DNA of 11,785 bases from Bryobacteraceae bacterium (GCA_030044325.1 JASHWA010000213.1:1-11785), one strand, 5' to 3'. Shown: positions 1-7,620, counted from the stretch's first letter. Translations and numbers: made by a program. Notes: generated by a model from the sequence alone, not told the origin.

Positions 1-1133
1 AGCGAATTTTGCAACGGCGTTTCGCCGGATCGGCGTTCGGCCGCGGCTCGCGGAGGCTTGCCCAGCATGCTGGCTTTGCCGAGGAAGTCGAAATCGAGAG
101 CGTAAGGCAGGCCCTCGGAGGCAAGCGGCGAATTCAGGTTCGCCATATGGAAGTGCAGGTGCGGCTCGGTCGAATTTCCGGAGTTGCCCAGGGCCGCGAG
201 AACCTGGCCGCGCTTCACGCGATCGCCCGGTTTGATGCGGATCTGGCCGGGTTGCAGGTGCGCGTAAAAAGCGAAGTGACCCGTGCCGAGATCGAGAATC
301 ACATGATTTCCGCCGATGGTTTCGAGCGTGATCGGCACCGCGCGCGAGTTCAGCCCGGGAACATTCTGCGGGATTCCATCCTTCACGGTCGCGACGGTCG
401 CATCGGCGACGGCCAGCACGTCGGAGCCGTAGGCGCGGTAATTTTTGTTGTCCAGACGGTCGCCGGTGAACGTTCCGCCGTCATCGCGGAGCTGCACCCA
501 ATCGATGGCGAAGCGCTGCGAGATGTGCGTCGAGCCGGCCAGCGGAATCATCGCGCGGCGATGACCCGACGCGTTTCCCGGACCGTTCGCGGCGACCCAG
601 TTCTCGCCCTTGAGCGGCGAGCTGATCGCGATCGGATTGTTGAAAACCGCGATGCGCGCGCAGGTGACGGTGAATTCGTCGGAGATCTCTGCGATATGGA
701 GCGCGATCCGGTGATCGAGCGATGCGGGCACGGCATCGGCGGAATCGGCGGTGATCCACACAAACGCGACGGCGCGCAGCCCGCCGTCGATTTGCAGCGG
801 CTCCTTGGTTTGCGTTCCCGGACGCGTCACCAGGCGAGCGAAATCGTCGCCCGAGTAGGAGGCGAGCGGCCGATCGCCGGCGAGCGGTTCGAGGCGCGTG
901 AGCGTGATCGCAGACCGGCCGAGGTTGGTGATGTGCAGCTCGTAAACCAGGTGCCATTTCGAATCGCCCTTGAAGGCGGTGGGCGGCATGGGCACGAAAA
1001 CATCGATGGGCGCGTCGAGAGGACGCGGCGGCGTGGTGGGTCCCCGCCGCTCCTGCGCGAGCGCCAGCGCAGAACCGCCGATCGAGCCGGCGAGCAGGCT
1101 CAGCAGCGACCGGCGGTCGATCTTCCTGCGCAT
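1..1133 (-). CDS. M23-family metallopeptidase, secreted (C-terminus cut by window edge)
   Basis: Reading the minus strand from ATG at 1133 gives 377 open codons running off the left edge. The N-terminus (MRRKIDRRSLLSLLAGSIGG, followed by ALALA) is a signal peptide with a Tat-like RRSLL motif. Residues about 30-180 form a beta-rich domain I do not recognise. The peptidase domain follows: 'FAID' with Asp211, 'YAHL' with His292, and the family signature HLHFH at 325-329. M23 enzymes are zinc endopeptidases, usually cutting peptidoglycan cross-links or glycine-rich peptides. The canonical HxxxD first ligand is RxxxD here (Arg207), with a nearby His191 in 'SGHRR'. The start lies 5 nt after the receptor stop, so translation is probably coupled to it; there is no strong Shine-Dalgarno. 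The family is clear, but the substrate is inferred. Confidence 0.85.
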   Translation of the reverse strand, partial: MRRKIDRRSLLSLLAGSIGGSALALAQERRGPTTPPRPLDAPIDVFVPMPPTAFKGDSKWHLVYELHITNLGRSAITLTRLEPLAGDRPLASYSGDDFARLVTRPGTQTKEPLQIDGGLRAVAFVWITADSADAVPASLDHRIALHIAEISDEFTVTCARIAVFNNPIAISSPLKGENWVAANGPGNASGHRRAMIPLAGSTHISQRFAIDWVQLRDDGGTFTGDRLDNKNYRAYGSDVLAVADATVATVKDGIPQNVPGLNSRAVPITLETIGGNHVILDLGTGHFAFYAHLQPGQIRIKPGDRVKRGQVLAALGNSGNSTEPHLHFHMANLNSPLASEGLPYALDFDFLGKASMLGKPPRAAAERRSGETPLQNS

Positions 1134-1138
1134 GAACT

Positions 1139-4100
1139 TCAGAACGCCAGCTTTAGCGCGAATTGCACGATCCTCGGATTTACCGTGTCGCTGAGAATCT
1201 GGCCGAAGGTTGCCGAGCTGAAGGAAGTGCTCGGATTCCCGAAAGAGGGATGGTTCAGCACGTTAAAGAACTCGCCGCGCAGCTCCAGGTGCCCGCGTTC
1301 CCACTTGGGAACCTGAAATCCCTTGATCAGGGAGAAATCCACATCCGATTGCCCCGGCCCGCGCACGATCCCGATCCCGGCGTCCCCGAACGTGGTGCCC
1401 TTCCCGTCGCTTCCCACTACAGGCGCGGTCGTGATGCAGCTCTTGTTGAAATAGGTGTACAGCAGGCTCTCGATGCCCCCGGAATTCTGCAATTGAGGAT
1501 AGCTGCATCCGGCGGCGATCTGGACGCGATCGTTCGTGATTCCGTAAATATTGGTGCTGGTAGAGGTGGTCAGCGTCAGCCGGTCGCCGGATTGCACCGT
1601 GACCACGCTCGCAAGCTTCCATCCGCCCAGAACGGGTCTCGCCATGGCGTGGTTCTCAAGCGACGGCAGAGCGTAGACCAGGCTTAACACGAAGCGCTGA
1701 TCGCGGATAAATCCGTCGGGGCCATAAGTGTTGCTGGGATTGTTCTGCGGGCCCACCGGCGAGCCGCCATTGGCGCCGGCCACCGAACCGGAGGCGGTCG
1801 AAAGCGAACGCGCAAACGTGTACGACGCGAGGAACTGCAATCCGTGGCTCATGCGTTTTTCAACACTCGCACCGAGCGCGTTGTACCAGGATTCGGCATT
1901 CGAATAGATATCTTCCATGCCCGTGGTGGCGAATCCGGGGTAGGGAACGCGCTGCTGGATGTTGGCGACGGTATTGGTGGTGACGCCGTTCACGGGATTC
2001 GAGGGGCTGGCGAATTCCGCCTGATTGATGAGCGCTTCTTCGAGCAGGTGAACGCCGCGCGCGCCGCTATAAGTGGTCGTCAGCACCATATCGTGCATCA
2101 GCCGGGTTTGTAATCCCATGCTGTACTGCTGCACCGTCGGCGGGCGATAGTCCGGTCCGATGATGGTGGCGCTGTTCTTCGTGGTTGGCGAATAAGGCGG
2201 GAAATACGGCAGAGTCACCGCCGGCGGGAACGGATTGGCCAGCGTCGCGCTGCCGTTGGCGGTGGCCGCCAGTTCGTTGATCACCGAGAACGGCGGATCG
2301 GTGAGCAATTGAATAAACGGCTGCCCGGTGGTCGTGTCGTGATAAACGCCGTAGCCTCCACGCAGCACGAAGCGATCCGTGCCCGGTAACTGCCACGCAA
2401 AGCCGACGCGCGGATTCCAGGTGTTCTGGCCGTCCGGGCTGTATCCCAGATTGTTGCTGAGCTGGGTCACGCCCGCCGGCACCGGACCGGTGTAGTTCGA
2501 CGGTACGACGTAGCCCTGCAGCGTACCGCCGGCCGGGGGATTCGTATTCAACAGCGCCGGATCGATGTTGCCGTTGCGTCCCAACCCGTCGCTGATATCT
2601 CCGATCCGCTCGAAGCGCAGCCCCACGTTCACCGTGAGACGGCGCGACACCTTATAATCGTCCTGGACCCACGCATTCGTATTCCACGTTCTGAATGCCC
2701 GGTCGAAGATACCAGGCACGTCGACCGATTCATATACGTTTCCGACGGGAACGCCCACCGCCGCCGTGCCGGACTGGGTGGCGTTCAGCCCCAGCAACAA
2801 ATCCGGATAGCTGAGGAAGATCAGTGCGCCGATATAGTGAAAATTCTCCAGGTTGTTCTCCGCTTTGGCCGCGCCGCCGCCGAAGCGGATGTTATGGCGC
2901 CCGTGCGTCCAGGAGACCGAGTCCTGAAGGATGTAGGTGTTCTGCGTGTCTTTGAGCGATTGCCCGTTCCCTCCCAGGGTCACCGAGCCGTTGATATCGA
3001 TTTCCGGTATGCCGTTGTCGTAAGACGGCGTATTGATCCCCAGTTGCGAATACTGCAGCGGTTCGTCCTGATAATTGTAGGCGAAGGTCCGGTGATAGCC
3101 CGCTTCGAGTTCATTCAGAAGAGAAGGGCTGGCGATAAAAGTGTAGGTGACGGTCGCGTTCTGATAACTGGTGGGAATGGTGAGAGGCCAGCCGGGAACG
3201 CCCGGACCGCCGACGTTGGTGGACGGGAACGTTTCCGTGGTGTTGTCCTTGGCGGTAAAGAACCGCATCGCGATGCGATGCTTTTCCGACGGAATGTAGT
3301 CCCCGTTCGCCATGTACTGGTTCTCGGTGAACGGACATGGATCGCTGAGCACGGAGATTCCCTGGGTGGCGAACGGAAGGGCAGGATTGATCTGCTCCGG
3401 CGTCGGGATCGCGTATCCGCCGCCCGGCACCTTGTAATTCATGAGCGCGAGCGCCTGCGGGCTGATATTCGAGCCATCCGCGGCAATCGCCGGGCCAACC
3501 CCGCCGAGCGCCGTCTGATAATATCCGCGCTGGCCGGCGAACAACGCTCCAAGCGCGGCTGCCGACCGGTTGTTGGTCAGCGGAGGCTCCTCAAACGTGG
3601 TGGAACATTGGGCGCTGACTCCGTTGACCTGGCGTGTGCCCTGATACGAGCCGAAGAAGAACAGCTTGTCTTTGACCACCGGGCCGCCGATGGTGCCGCC
3701 GAACTGATTTTGCTTCAGAACGGGCCGGGCGGTCCCGGTCCGATTGAAGAAAAAGTCGTTGGCGTTCAGGTCGTTGTTGCGCAAGAACTCGAACAGCGTT
3801 CCGTGGAAGGTATTGGTGCCGCCCTTGGTGATTACGTTCACATTGGCGCCCGCATTGCGCCCGAAGCTCGCATCGTACTGGCTGGTCTGCACCTTGAATT
3901 CCATGATCGTGTCGGGATTGGGAATCGCCACTCCGCCGCTGAAGGTGCCCGAATTCTGGAGATCGTCGATGGCGACGCCGTCCATCTGATAGTTATTGCT
4001 CTTCTCGGATTGGCCTCCGGTCGAAAAATTGCTCATTCCGCCGCTTCCCATTCCGAGAGCCGTCGGATTGGTGACTTCGGTTGAGACTCCGGGATTCAGT

Positions 4101-4624
4101 CCGATGATCTGCGTGTAGTTGCGCGAAGCGAGCGGCAGGTCCGTGACCATCGCTTCATTCGTCACGCGGCCCAGCGCGCTTGAAGCGGTCTGCAACTGCT
4201 CCGCCTCCGCTTCGACGGTCACGTGCTCGGTCACCGCGCCTACGGCAAGCTGTGCGTTCAAGGTTGAGCCTTCGGTGACGATCACCTGAACATTCGGGAA
4301 GGTCACCGTCTTGAAGCCGCTCTTGGAAACCTCCACGCTGTAGTTGCCGGGAGGGAGCAGCGGCACCGAATAGGAGCCGTTATCGGCCGAGCTCACCGTG
4401 CGCGCTTCGCCCGTCGCCAGGTTGGTGACCTTCACCTGCGCCTGGGGGATCACGGCGCCCGCGGCGTCGAGCACCGTGCCCACGATCGCGCCGGTATCCG
4501 CGGTCTGCGCGAAGGCGGCGGATGCCGCCAGCGACAGCGTCAGCCATCCGGCGACACTGCCGGTCAAGAATCTTCCGATCATCCCTTTACGAATCGTTGA
4601 AATCCCGAAACCCAAGCAGGCCAT
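1139..4624 (-). CDS. Oar-like TonB-dependent receptor with carboxypeptidase-regulatory domain
   Basis: This is a 1161-residue outer-membrane receptor. The signal peptide ends at 'ASAAFA' (residue 39). A CarboxypepD_reg-like Ig-fold spans about 43-125 (GAIVGTVLDAAGAVIPQAQV ... GSYSVPLLPPGNYSVEV). The plug follows at about 150-290, including 'NVITKGGTNTFHG' near residue 266. The remainder is a beta-barrel with 'QFGGTIGGPVVKDKLFFFG' and the C-terminal 'LNHPSFGNPS' block, ending in Phe as barrel proteins do. I chose ATG 4624 because GAGGGG lies 7 nt upstream; Met15 (4582) would leave a 25-residue signal peptide but lacks a properly spaced ribosome site. An upstream extension to 4852 would cross the promoter region and the regulator start. 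Such receptors import large substrates using TonB energy. The cargo is unknown; peptides or cell-wall fragments are suggested by the neighbours. Confidence 0.93.
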   Translation of the reverse strand: MACLGFGISTIRKGMIGRFLTGSVAGWLTLSLAASAAFAQTADTGAIVGTVLDAAGAVIPQAQVKVTNLATGEARTVSSADNGSYSVPLLPPGNYSVEVSKSGFKTVTFPNVQVIVTEGSTLNAQLAVGAVTEHVTVEAEAEQLQTASSALGRVTNEAMVTDLPLASRNYTQIIGLNPGVSTEVTNPTALGMGSGGMSNFSTGGQSEKSNNYQMDGVAIDDLQNSGTFSGGVAIPNPDTIMEFKVQTSQYDASFGRNAGANVNVITKGGTNTFHGTLFEFLRNNDLNANDFFFNRTGTARPVLKQNQFGGTIGGPVVKDKLFFFGSYQGTRQVNGVSAQCSTTFEEPPLTNNRSAAALGALFAGQRGYYQTALGGVGPAIAADGSNISPQALALMNYKVPGGGYAIPTPEQINPALPFATQGISVLSDPCPFTENQYMANGDYIPSEKHRIAMRFFTAKDNTTETFPSTNVGGPGVPGWPLTIPTSYQNATVTYTFIASPSLLNELEAGYHRTFAYNYQDEPLQYSQLGINTPSYDNGIPEIDINGSVTLGGNGQSLKDTQNTYILQDSVSWTHGRHNIRFGGGAAKAENNLENFHYIGALIFLSYPDLLLGLNATQSGTAAVGVPVGNVYESVDVPGIFDRAFRTWNTNAWVQDDYKVSRRLTVNVGLRFERIGDISDGLGRNGNIDPALLNTNPPAGGTLQGYVVPSNYTGPVPAGVTQLSNNLGYSPDGQNTWNPRVGFAWQLPGTDRFVLRGGYGVYHDTTTGQPFIQLLTDPPFSVINELAATANGSATLANPFPPAVTLPYFPPYSPTTKNSATIIGPDYRPPTVQQYSMGLQTRLMHDMVLTTTYSGARGVHLLEEALINQAEFASPSNPVNGVTTNTVANIQQRVPYPGFATTGMEDIYSNAESWYNALGASVEKRMSHGLQFLASYTFARSLSTASGSVAGANGGSPVGPQNNPSNTYGPDGFIRDQRFVLSLVYALPSLENHAMARPVLGGWKLASVVTVQSGDRLTLTTSTSTNIYGITNDRVQIAAGCSYPQLQNSGGIESLLYTYFNKSCITTAPVVGSDGKGTTFGDAGIGIVRGPGQSDVDFSLIKGFQVPKWERGHLELRGEFFNVLNHPSFGNPSTSFSSATFGQILSDTVNPRIVQFALKLAF

Positions 4625-4667
4625 GCGCTTACCCCTCTCTGGACGCGTCGAGCCGTGGCGCGAAGCG

Positions 4668-4683
4668 TGAAACACTCGTTTCA
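4668..4683. promoter_or_regulatory. Inverted repeat, candidate operator A
   Basis: The sequence TGAAAC-ACTC-GTTTCA is a perfect 6-bp-arm inverted repeat. It lies about 8-23 bases downstream of the predicted receptor transcription start, a typical repressor position. Its 14-bp core matches operator B at 12 of 14 positions, differing only in the spacer. The binding protein is inferred to be the adjacent RpiR-type regulator. Confidence 0.6.
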
Positions 4684-4697
4684 GCAGCTTTCTACGG

Positions 4698-4726
4698 ATT
4701 CTGTAACAATATAGGCAGGTTGTCAA
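4698..4726 (-). promoter_or_regulatory. Predicted sigma70-type promoter of the receptor operon
   Basis: On the minus strand there is a perfect TTGACA (4726-4721), a 17-bp spacer, and CAGAAT (4703-4698; 4 of 6 matches to TATAAT). The expected start near 4690 gives a 5' leader of about 65 nt before ATG 4624, and that leader carries operator A. Confidence 0.55.
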
Positions 4727-4752
4727 GGATTTTTTTCCGGGCACGACGCAAA

Positions 4753-4766
4753 GAAACGCCCGTTTC
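4753..4766. promoter_or_regulatory. Inverted repeat, candidate operator B
   Basis: GAAACG-CC-CGTTTC is a perfect inverted repeat sharing the GAAAC-N4-GTTTC pattern of operator A. Its centre is exactly 84 bp from the centre of operator A. It sits 7 bp upstream of the regulator's TTGACA and about 60-75 bases upstream of the receptor start. Confidence 0.6.
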
Positions 4767-4773
4767 AAAACAA

Positions 4774-4802
4774 TTGACAACGCGCGCGCCTTCCGCCATG
4801 CT
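4774..4802 (+). promoter_or_regulatory. Possible promoter of the regulator operon
   Basis: A perfect TTGACA at 4774-4779 is followed, after 17 bp, by CATGCT (only 3 of 6 matches to TATAAT). A start at about +7 would fall on or next to the regulator's ATG at 4809, giving a leaderless or nearly leaderless message. The weak -10 keeps confidence low. Confidence 0.35.
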
Positions 4803-4808
4803 GGAGCA

Positions 4809-5741
4809 ATGCAGCCCGCCAAGCGCCGCCGGAACGCCGCCCCCGGCGACAACCTGGCTGCGCGGCTGACTCATTTGAGCGACCGCCGGCGCGAAATCAT
4901 CCGTCCCGTGCTGGCCAATCCGCGCCAGTTCGTGCTGTTGAGCGTTCGCGACCTGGCCAAATCGCTGGGCTCCGACGCCGCCACCGTGGTGCGCATCGTG
5001 CGCGGCATGGGTTTTGAAAATTACCGCGCTTTCCAGCACCATCTGCACGAGGCCTCCATCGCCTTTGCGACTTCGCTCGACACCATGCAGGCCGGCGGCG
5101 CGGGGAAAAACGGCACCGCCAACCTCGCCCGCGAATCGATCGACCAGGATTTGAAGAATCTCGGCGCGCTCCGCAGCAGCGTGGACCTCGAGCGCATCGC
5201 CGCCATCGCGGATCGCGTGCATTCTTCGCGGCGCATTCTGATTTTCGGCGGAGACGCCGCGACTTCCCTGGTCGTTTTTTTCGAATATTGCCTCACCCTG
5301 CTGGGGCTGCCGGTTTTCGCCGGCACCGGATACGGCCGCATCGGCCACCTGGCGCGGGCGGCGACCCGCAAGGACATCGTCTTCGCGATCAGCTTCCGCC
5401 GCGGCCTGCGTATGACCGTCGAGGGGCTGGAACGCGCGCACGCGAGCGGGGCCTACTGCGTCTCCATCGCCGACACGCTGCTTTCGCCTCTGGCCCGCAT
5501 CGCCGACGTGTGCTTCATCACTTCCGCCGAAACGCCTTCTTACGGAGTTTCCTACGTGGCGGCGATGGCGCTGCTCAATGCGTTGATCGCGGCCTGCGGC
5601 AACGTGCGCCGCAGCCACATTCTCAAGATCCTGCGCGAAGTGGACGCCGAACAGCGCTCCGGCTCGCGCTGGTATGGAGACGAGCCCGGCGATGAGCTCG
5701 GTGATGAGCCCGGTGGTAAACGTGGCAATGAGCGCCATTGA
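4809..5741 (+). CDS. MurR/RpiR-family transcriptional regulator (HTH + SIS)
   Basis: This is a 310-residue protein. Residues about 17-80 form the RpiR-type helix-turn-helix (SVRDLAKSLGSDAATVVRIV is the recognition region). Residues about 128-265 form the sugar isomerase (SIS) domain: RILIFGGDAATS at 143-153, AISFRRG at 193-199. The family usually senses phosphosugars, MurR for example sensing N-acetylmuramic acid 6-phosphate. Here the usual 'SxSGxT' phosphate loop reads 'SFRRGLRMT', so the ligand may differ. The ATG at 4809 has GGAG only 2 nt upstream. The gene is divergent from the receptor and heads the GNAT-racemase-hydrolase set, and it probably controls both directions through the two inverted repeats. 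The last 20 codons are a degenerate 12-bp repeat (GDEPGDELGDEPGG) lying outside the SIS fold. Confidence 0.92.
   Translation: MQPAKRRRNAAPGDNLAARLTHLSDRRREIIRPVLANPRQFVLLSVRDLAKSLGSDAATVVRIVRGMGFENYRAFQHHLHEASIAFATSLDTMQAGGAGKNGTANLARESIDQDLKNLGALRSSVDLERIAAIADRVHSSRRILIFGGDAATSLVVFFEYCLTLLGLPVFAGTGYGRIGHLARAATRKDIVFAISFRRGLRMTVEGLERAHASGAYCVSIADTLLSPLARIADVCFITSAETPSYGVSYVAAMALLNALIAACGNVRRSHILKILREVDAEQRSGSRWYGDEPGDELGDEPGGKRGNERH
5679..5738 (+). repeat. Degenerate 12-bp tandem repeat, five units
   Basis: The units are GACGAGCCCGGC, GATGAGCTCGGT, GATGAGCCCGGT, GGTAAACGTGGC and AATGAGCGCCAT; the first three are very similar. The repeat encodes the DEPG/DELG tail of the regulator. In the shifted frame it encodes repeated ATG-AGC start candidates (5692, 5704, 5728) for the next gene. 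Confidence 0.75.
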
Positions 5742-6474
5742 CGTGACGATCCGCCCCTGCGCCTCGCACAGGGACCTCCAAACCTGTGTCGAGCTGCAGC
5801 GCCGCGTCTGGAATTTCAGCGACGCGGATATCGTGCCCGCCGCGTTGTTCGTGGTCGCGCAGCACACCGGCGGCCACGCCTATTGCGCTTGCGACGGCGG
5901 CCGCGCGATCGGATTCGCGCTGGCCTTCGCCGCCTGGCGCGGCGGCTCGCGTTACTGGCATTCGCACATGGTGGGCGTGCTGCCGGAATATCAGAACCAC
6001 GGCGTCGGCCGGCTTTTAAAGCTGTACCAGCGCGATGAAGCGCTGCGCTCGGGAATCGACGCCATCGAGTGGACTTTCGATCCGCTCGAGTCGCGCAACG
6101 CGTATTTCAATATCATGCGGCTGGGGGCCATCGCGCGGCATTACCTTCCCGACTGTTACGGCGCGACCACCAGCCCGCTGCACGGCAGCTTGCCGACCGA
6201 CCGGCTGCTGATCGAATGGCCGCTGCGCGCGCGGCGCGTGGAGTCCGCCATCAGCGGGCGTTCCGGCGGTTCTTACAGCTTTGAAAACGCGCAGCACATC
6301 GCGGTTCCCTCGGCGGTCGGCGAATGGAAGACGGGCGACCCGGAGCGCGCCCGCCAGGTGCAGTCCGGGCTGCGCCGGAAATTCACGGATCTTTTTTCGC
6401 GCGGATACGCAGTTACCGGCTTCCGGCGCGGCGACGAAAATTGCGAATACGTTTTGGAGCCTTATGAAGATTGA
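5728..6474 (+). CDS. GNAT-family N-acyltransferase (COG3375-like, probable amino acid N-succinyltransferase)
   Basis: This is a 248-residue protein with the GNAT acyl-CoA site 'HMVGVLPEYQNHGVGRLL' (Q89-x-x-G-x-G94) and, downstream, 'WTFDPLESRNAYFN' (from Trp115) and 'LGAIARHYLPDCYG'. I associate these with the COG3375 type of predicted acetyltransferase. In Geobacillus a GNAT enzyme beside an N-succinylamino acid racemase uses succinyl-CoA to succinylate D-amino acids, and I infer the same role here from the overlapping racemase gene. The start is uncertain: in-frame ATGs at 5674, 5692 and 5704 lie within the regulator's repeat tail. I chose 5728 because conserved-looking sequence (VTIRPC) begins just after it. 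The gene overlaps the regulator by 14 nt and the racemase by 11 nt. Confidence 0.88.
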   Translation: MSAIDVTIRPCASHRDLQTCVELQRRVWNFSDADIVPAALFVVAQHTGGHAYCACDGGRAIGFALAFAAWRGGSRYWHSHMVGVLPEYQNHGVGRLLKLYQRDEALRSGIDAIEWTFDPLESRNAYFNIMRLGAIARHYLPDCYGATTSPLHGSLPTDRLLIEWPLRARRVESAISGRSGGSYSFENAQHIAVPSAVGEWKTGDPERARQVQSGLRRKFTDLFSRGYAVTGFRRGDENCEYVLEPYED

Positions 6475-7615
6475 ACGCATCGATCTGCGGGAAATTCACC
6501 TGCGTTTGCGCGCGCCCTTTGAAACCAGTTTCGGCGCCGTGCAGGATCGCCGCATTCTGCTGGTGGAGGCGCACGCGGAGGGAATTTCCGGATGGGGCGA
6601 ATGCACCGCGACGGAGGGCCCGTTCTACATCTCGGAAACCATCGACACCGCCTGGATCATGCTGCGCGATTTTCTGGTCCCGCTGATGCTCGGCAAGGAC
6701 GTCGAAAGCGCCCGCACGATCCCGGCGATGCTCGCCGCGGTTCGCGGCAACGGAATGGCGAAGGCGGCGCTCGAAAACGCGGTGTGGCATCTCGAATCGC
6801 TCGCGCGCGGCGTGCCGCTCCATCGCCTTGTGGGCGGAACGCTCGAGGAAATTCCGTGCGGAGTCTCGCTCGGGATTCAGAGCTCGCTCGAACGCCTGCT
6901 CGCGATGATCGAAAACGAGCTGGCCGCGGGTTACCGGCGCATCAAGCTCAAAATCAAACCCGGCAAGGACGAGAGCGTTTTGCGCGAAGTGCGCCGGCGC
7001 TTTCCCCATATCACGCTCAGCGTGGACGCCAACTCCGCCTATTCGCTCGACCACGCGGCGCATCTTAAGGCATTCGACGATTTTCATCTGCTCATGATGG
7101 AGCAGCCGCTCGAATGGGACGACATCGAGCATCACGCGCGCCTGCAAGCGCAGATCTCGACGCCCATCTGCCTGGACGAATCGATTCATCACCTGCGCGG
7201 CGCCCAGGCGGCCGTCGAGAGAGGCGCCTGCCGCGTGATCAACATCAAGCTCGGCCGCGTGGGAGGCCACACCGAAGCCAGCCGCATCCAGACCTGGTGC
7301 GCCCATTCGCGGATTCCGGTGTGGTGCGGCGGCATGATCGAATCGGGCATCGGCCGGGCGCACAACATCGCGATGTCCACGCAGGCCGGTTTCATCTGGC
7401 CCGGCGACGTCTCCGCGAGCCGGCGTTATTGGGACGAAGATATCATCGAGCCGGAAGTCGAGGTGACGGCGCGCGGCACCATTCCCGCGCCCCAAACGCC
7501 GGGCCTGGGCTATGAAGTTCGCGAGCGCCGCATCGAGCAGCTCACCGTGCGGCATGAAATGTTTTCGGCGCGCCCGGAGCCGGTCGCCGTCGCGCAGGAT
7601 TTTTTACCTCAATGA
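6464..7615 (+). CDS. menC: N-succinylamino acid racemase / o-succinylbenzoate synthase (enolase superfamily)
   Basis: This is a 383-residue protein, full length for the group. It carries the N-terminal 'APFETSFG' and 'GWGEC' segments. The catalytic set is complete: acid/base lysines K161-x-K163 and K262, and metal ligands D188 (VDAN), E213 (MEQP) and D238 (LDES). The spacing almost equals that of Amycolatopsis NSAR/OSBS (K163, D189, E214, D239, K263). R265 in 'NIKLGRVGG' corresponds to the second-shell Arg266 linked to racemase activity in that group. The symbol is the family name; the GNAT partner and the absence of other menaquinone genes favour racemization of N-succinyl-amino acids over OSB synthesis. 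A dipeptide epimerase is less likely on these motifs. ATG 6464 is preceded by GGAG at 4 nt and overlaps the GNAT stop by 11 nt. Confidence 0.9.
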   Translation: MKIERIDLREIHLRLRAPFETSFGAVQDRRILLVEAHAEGISGWGECTATEGPFYISETIDTAWIMLRDFLVPLMLGKDVESARTIPAMLAAVRGNGMAKAALENAVWHLESLARGVPLHRLVGGTLEEIPCGVSLGIQSSLERLLAMIENELAAGYRRIKLKIKPGKDESVLREVRRRFPHITLSVDANSAYSLDHAAHLKAFDDFHLLMMEQPLEWDDIEHHARLQAQISTPICLDESIHHLRGAQAAVERGACRVINIKLGRVGGHTEASRIQTWCAHSRIPVWCGGMIESGIGRAHNIAMSTQAGFIWPGDVSASRRYWDEDIIEPEVEVTARGTIPAPQTPGLGYEVRERRIEQLTVRHEMFSARPEPVAVAQDFLPQ

Positions 7616-7620
7616 GGAGG
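7614..7620 (+). promoter_or_regulatory. Strong ribosome binding site deciding the hydrolase start
   Basis: GAGGAGG lies 9 nt before ATG 7630 and starts inside the racemase stop region. It argues for 7630 over the upstream in-frame ATG at 7612, which would bury the Shine-Dalgarno and place MRRTAS before the signal peptide. Confidence 0.75.

Noticed and set aside
9..1316. Long plus-strand open frame of 435 codons
   Set aside because: Arg/Gly-rich antisense shadow of the M23 gene and the receptor's 3' end; the minus strand carries recognisable HLHFH and signal-peptide motifs.
2837..4084. 415-codon plus-strand open frame inside the receptor
   Set aside because: Antisense to the plug and barrel region; composition is typical of a GC-rich shadow frame, with no family motif.
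4625..4852. Upstream extension of the receptor to a start at 4852
   Set aside because: Would translate through the promoter, both candidate operators and the regulator's start, and would place a long arginine-rich stretch before the signal peptide.
4692..5867. 391-codon minus-strand open frame across the regulator
   Set aside because: Antisense to the HTH/SIS gene and spanning the promoter region; no recognisable domain.
6521..6532. GAAACCAGTTTC palindrome resembling the candidate operators
   Set aside because: The spacer is 2 nt rather than 4, and it lies inside racemase codons for the conserved FETSF motif, so it is explained by coding.
6413..7555. 380-codon minus-strand open frame
   Set aside because: Antisense to the racemase, whose full catalytic set is intact on the plus strand.
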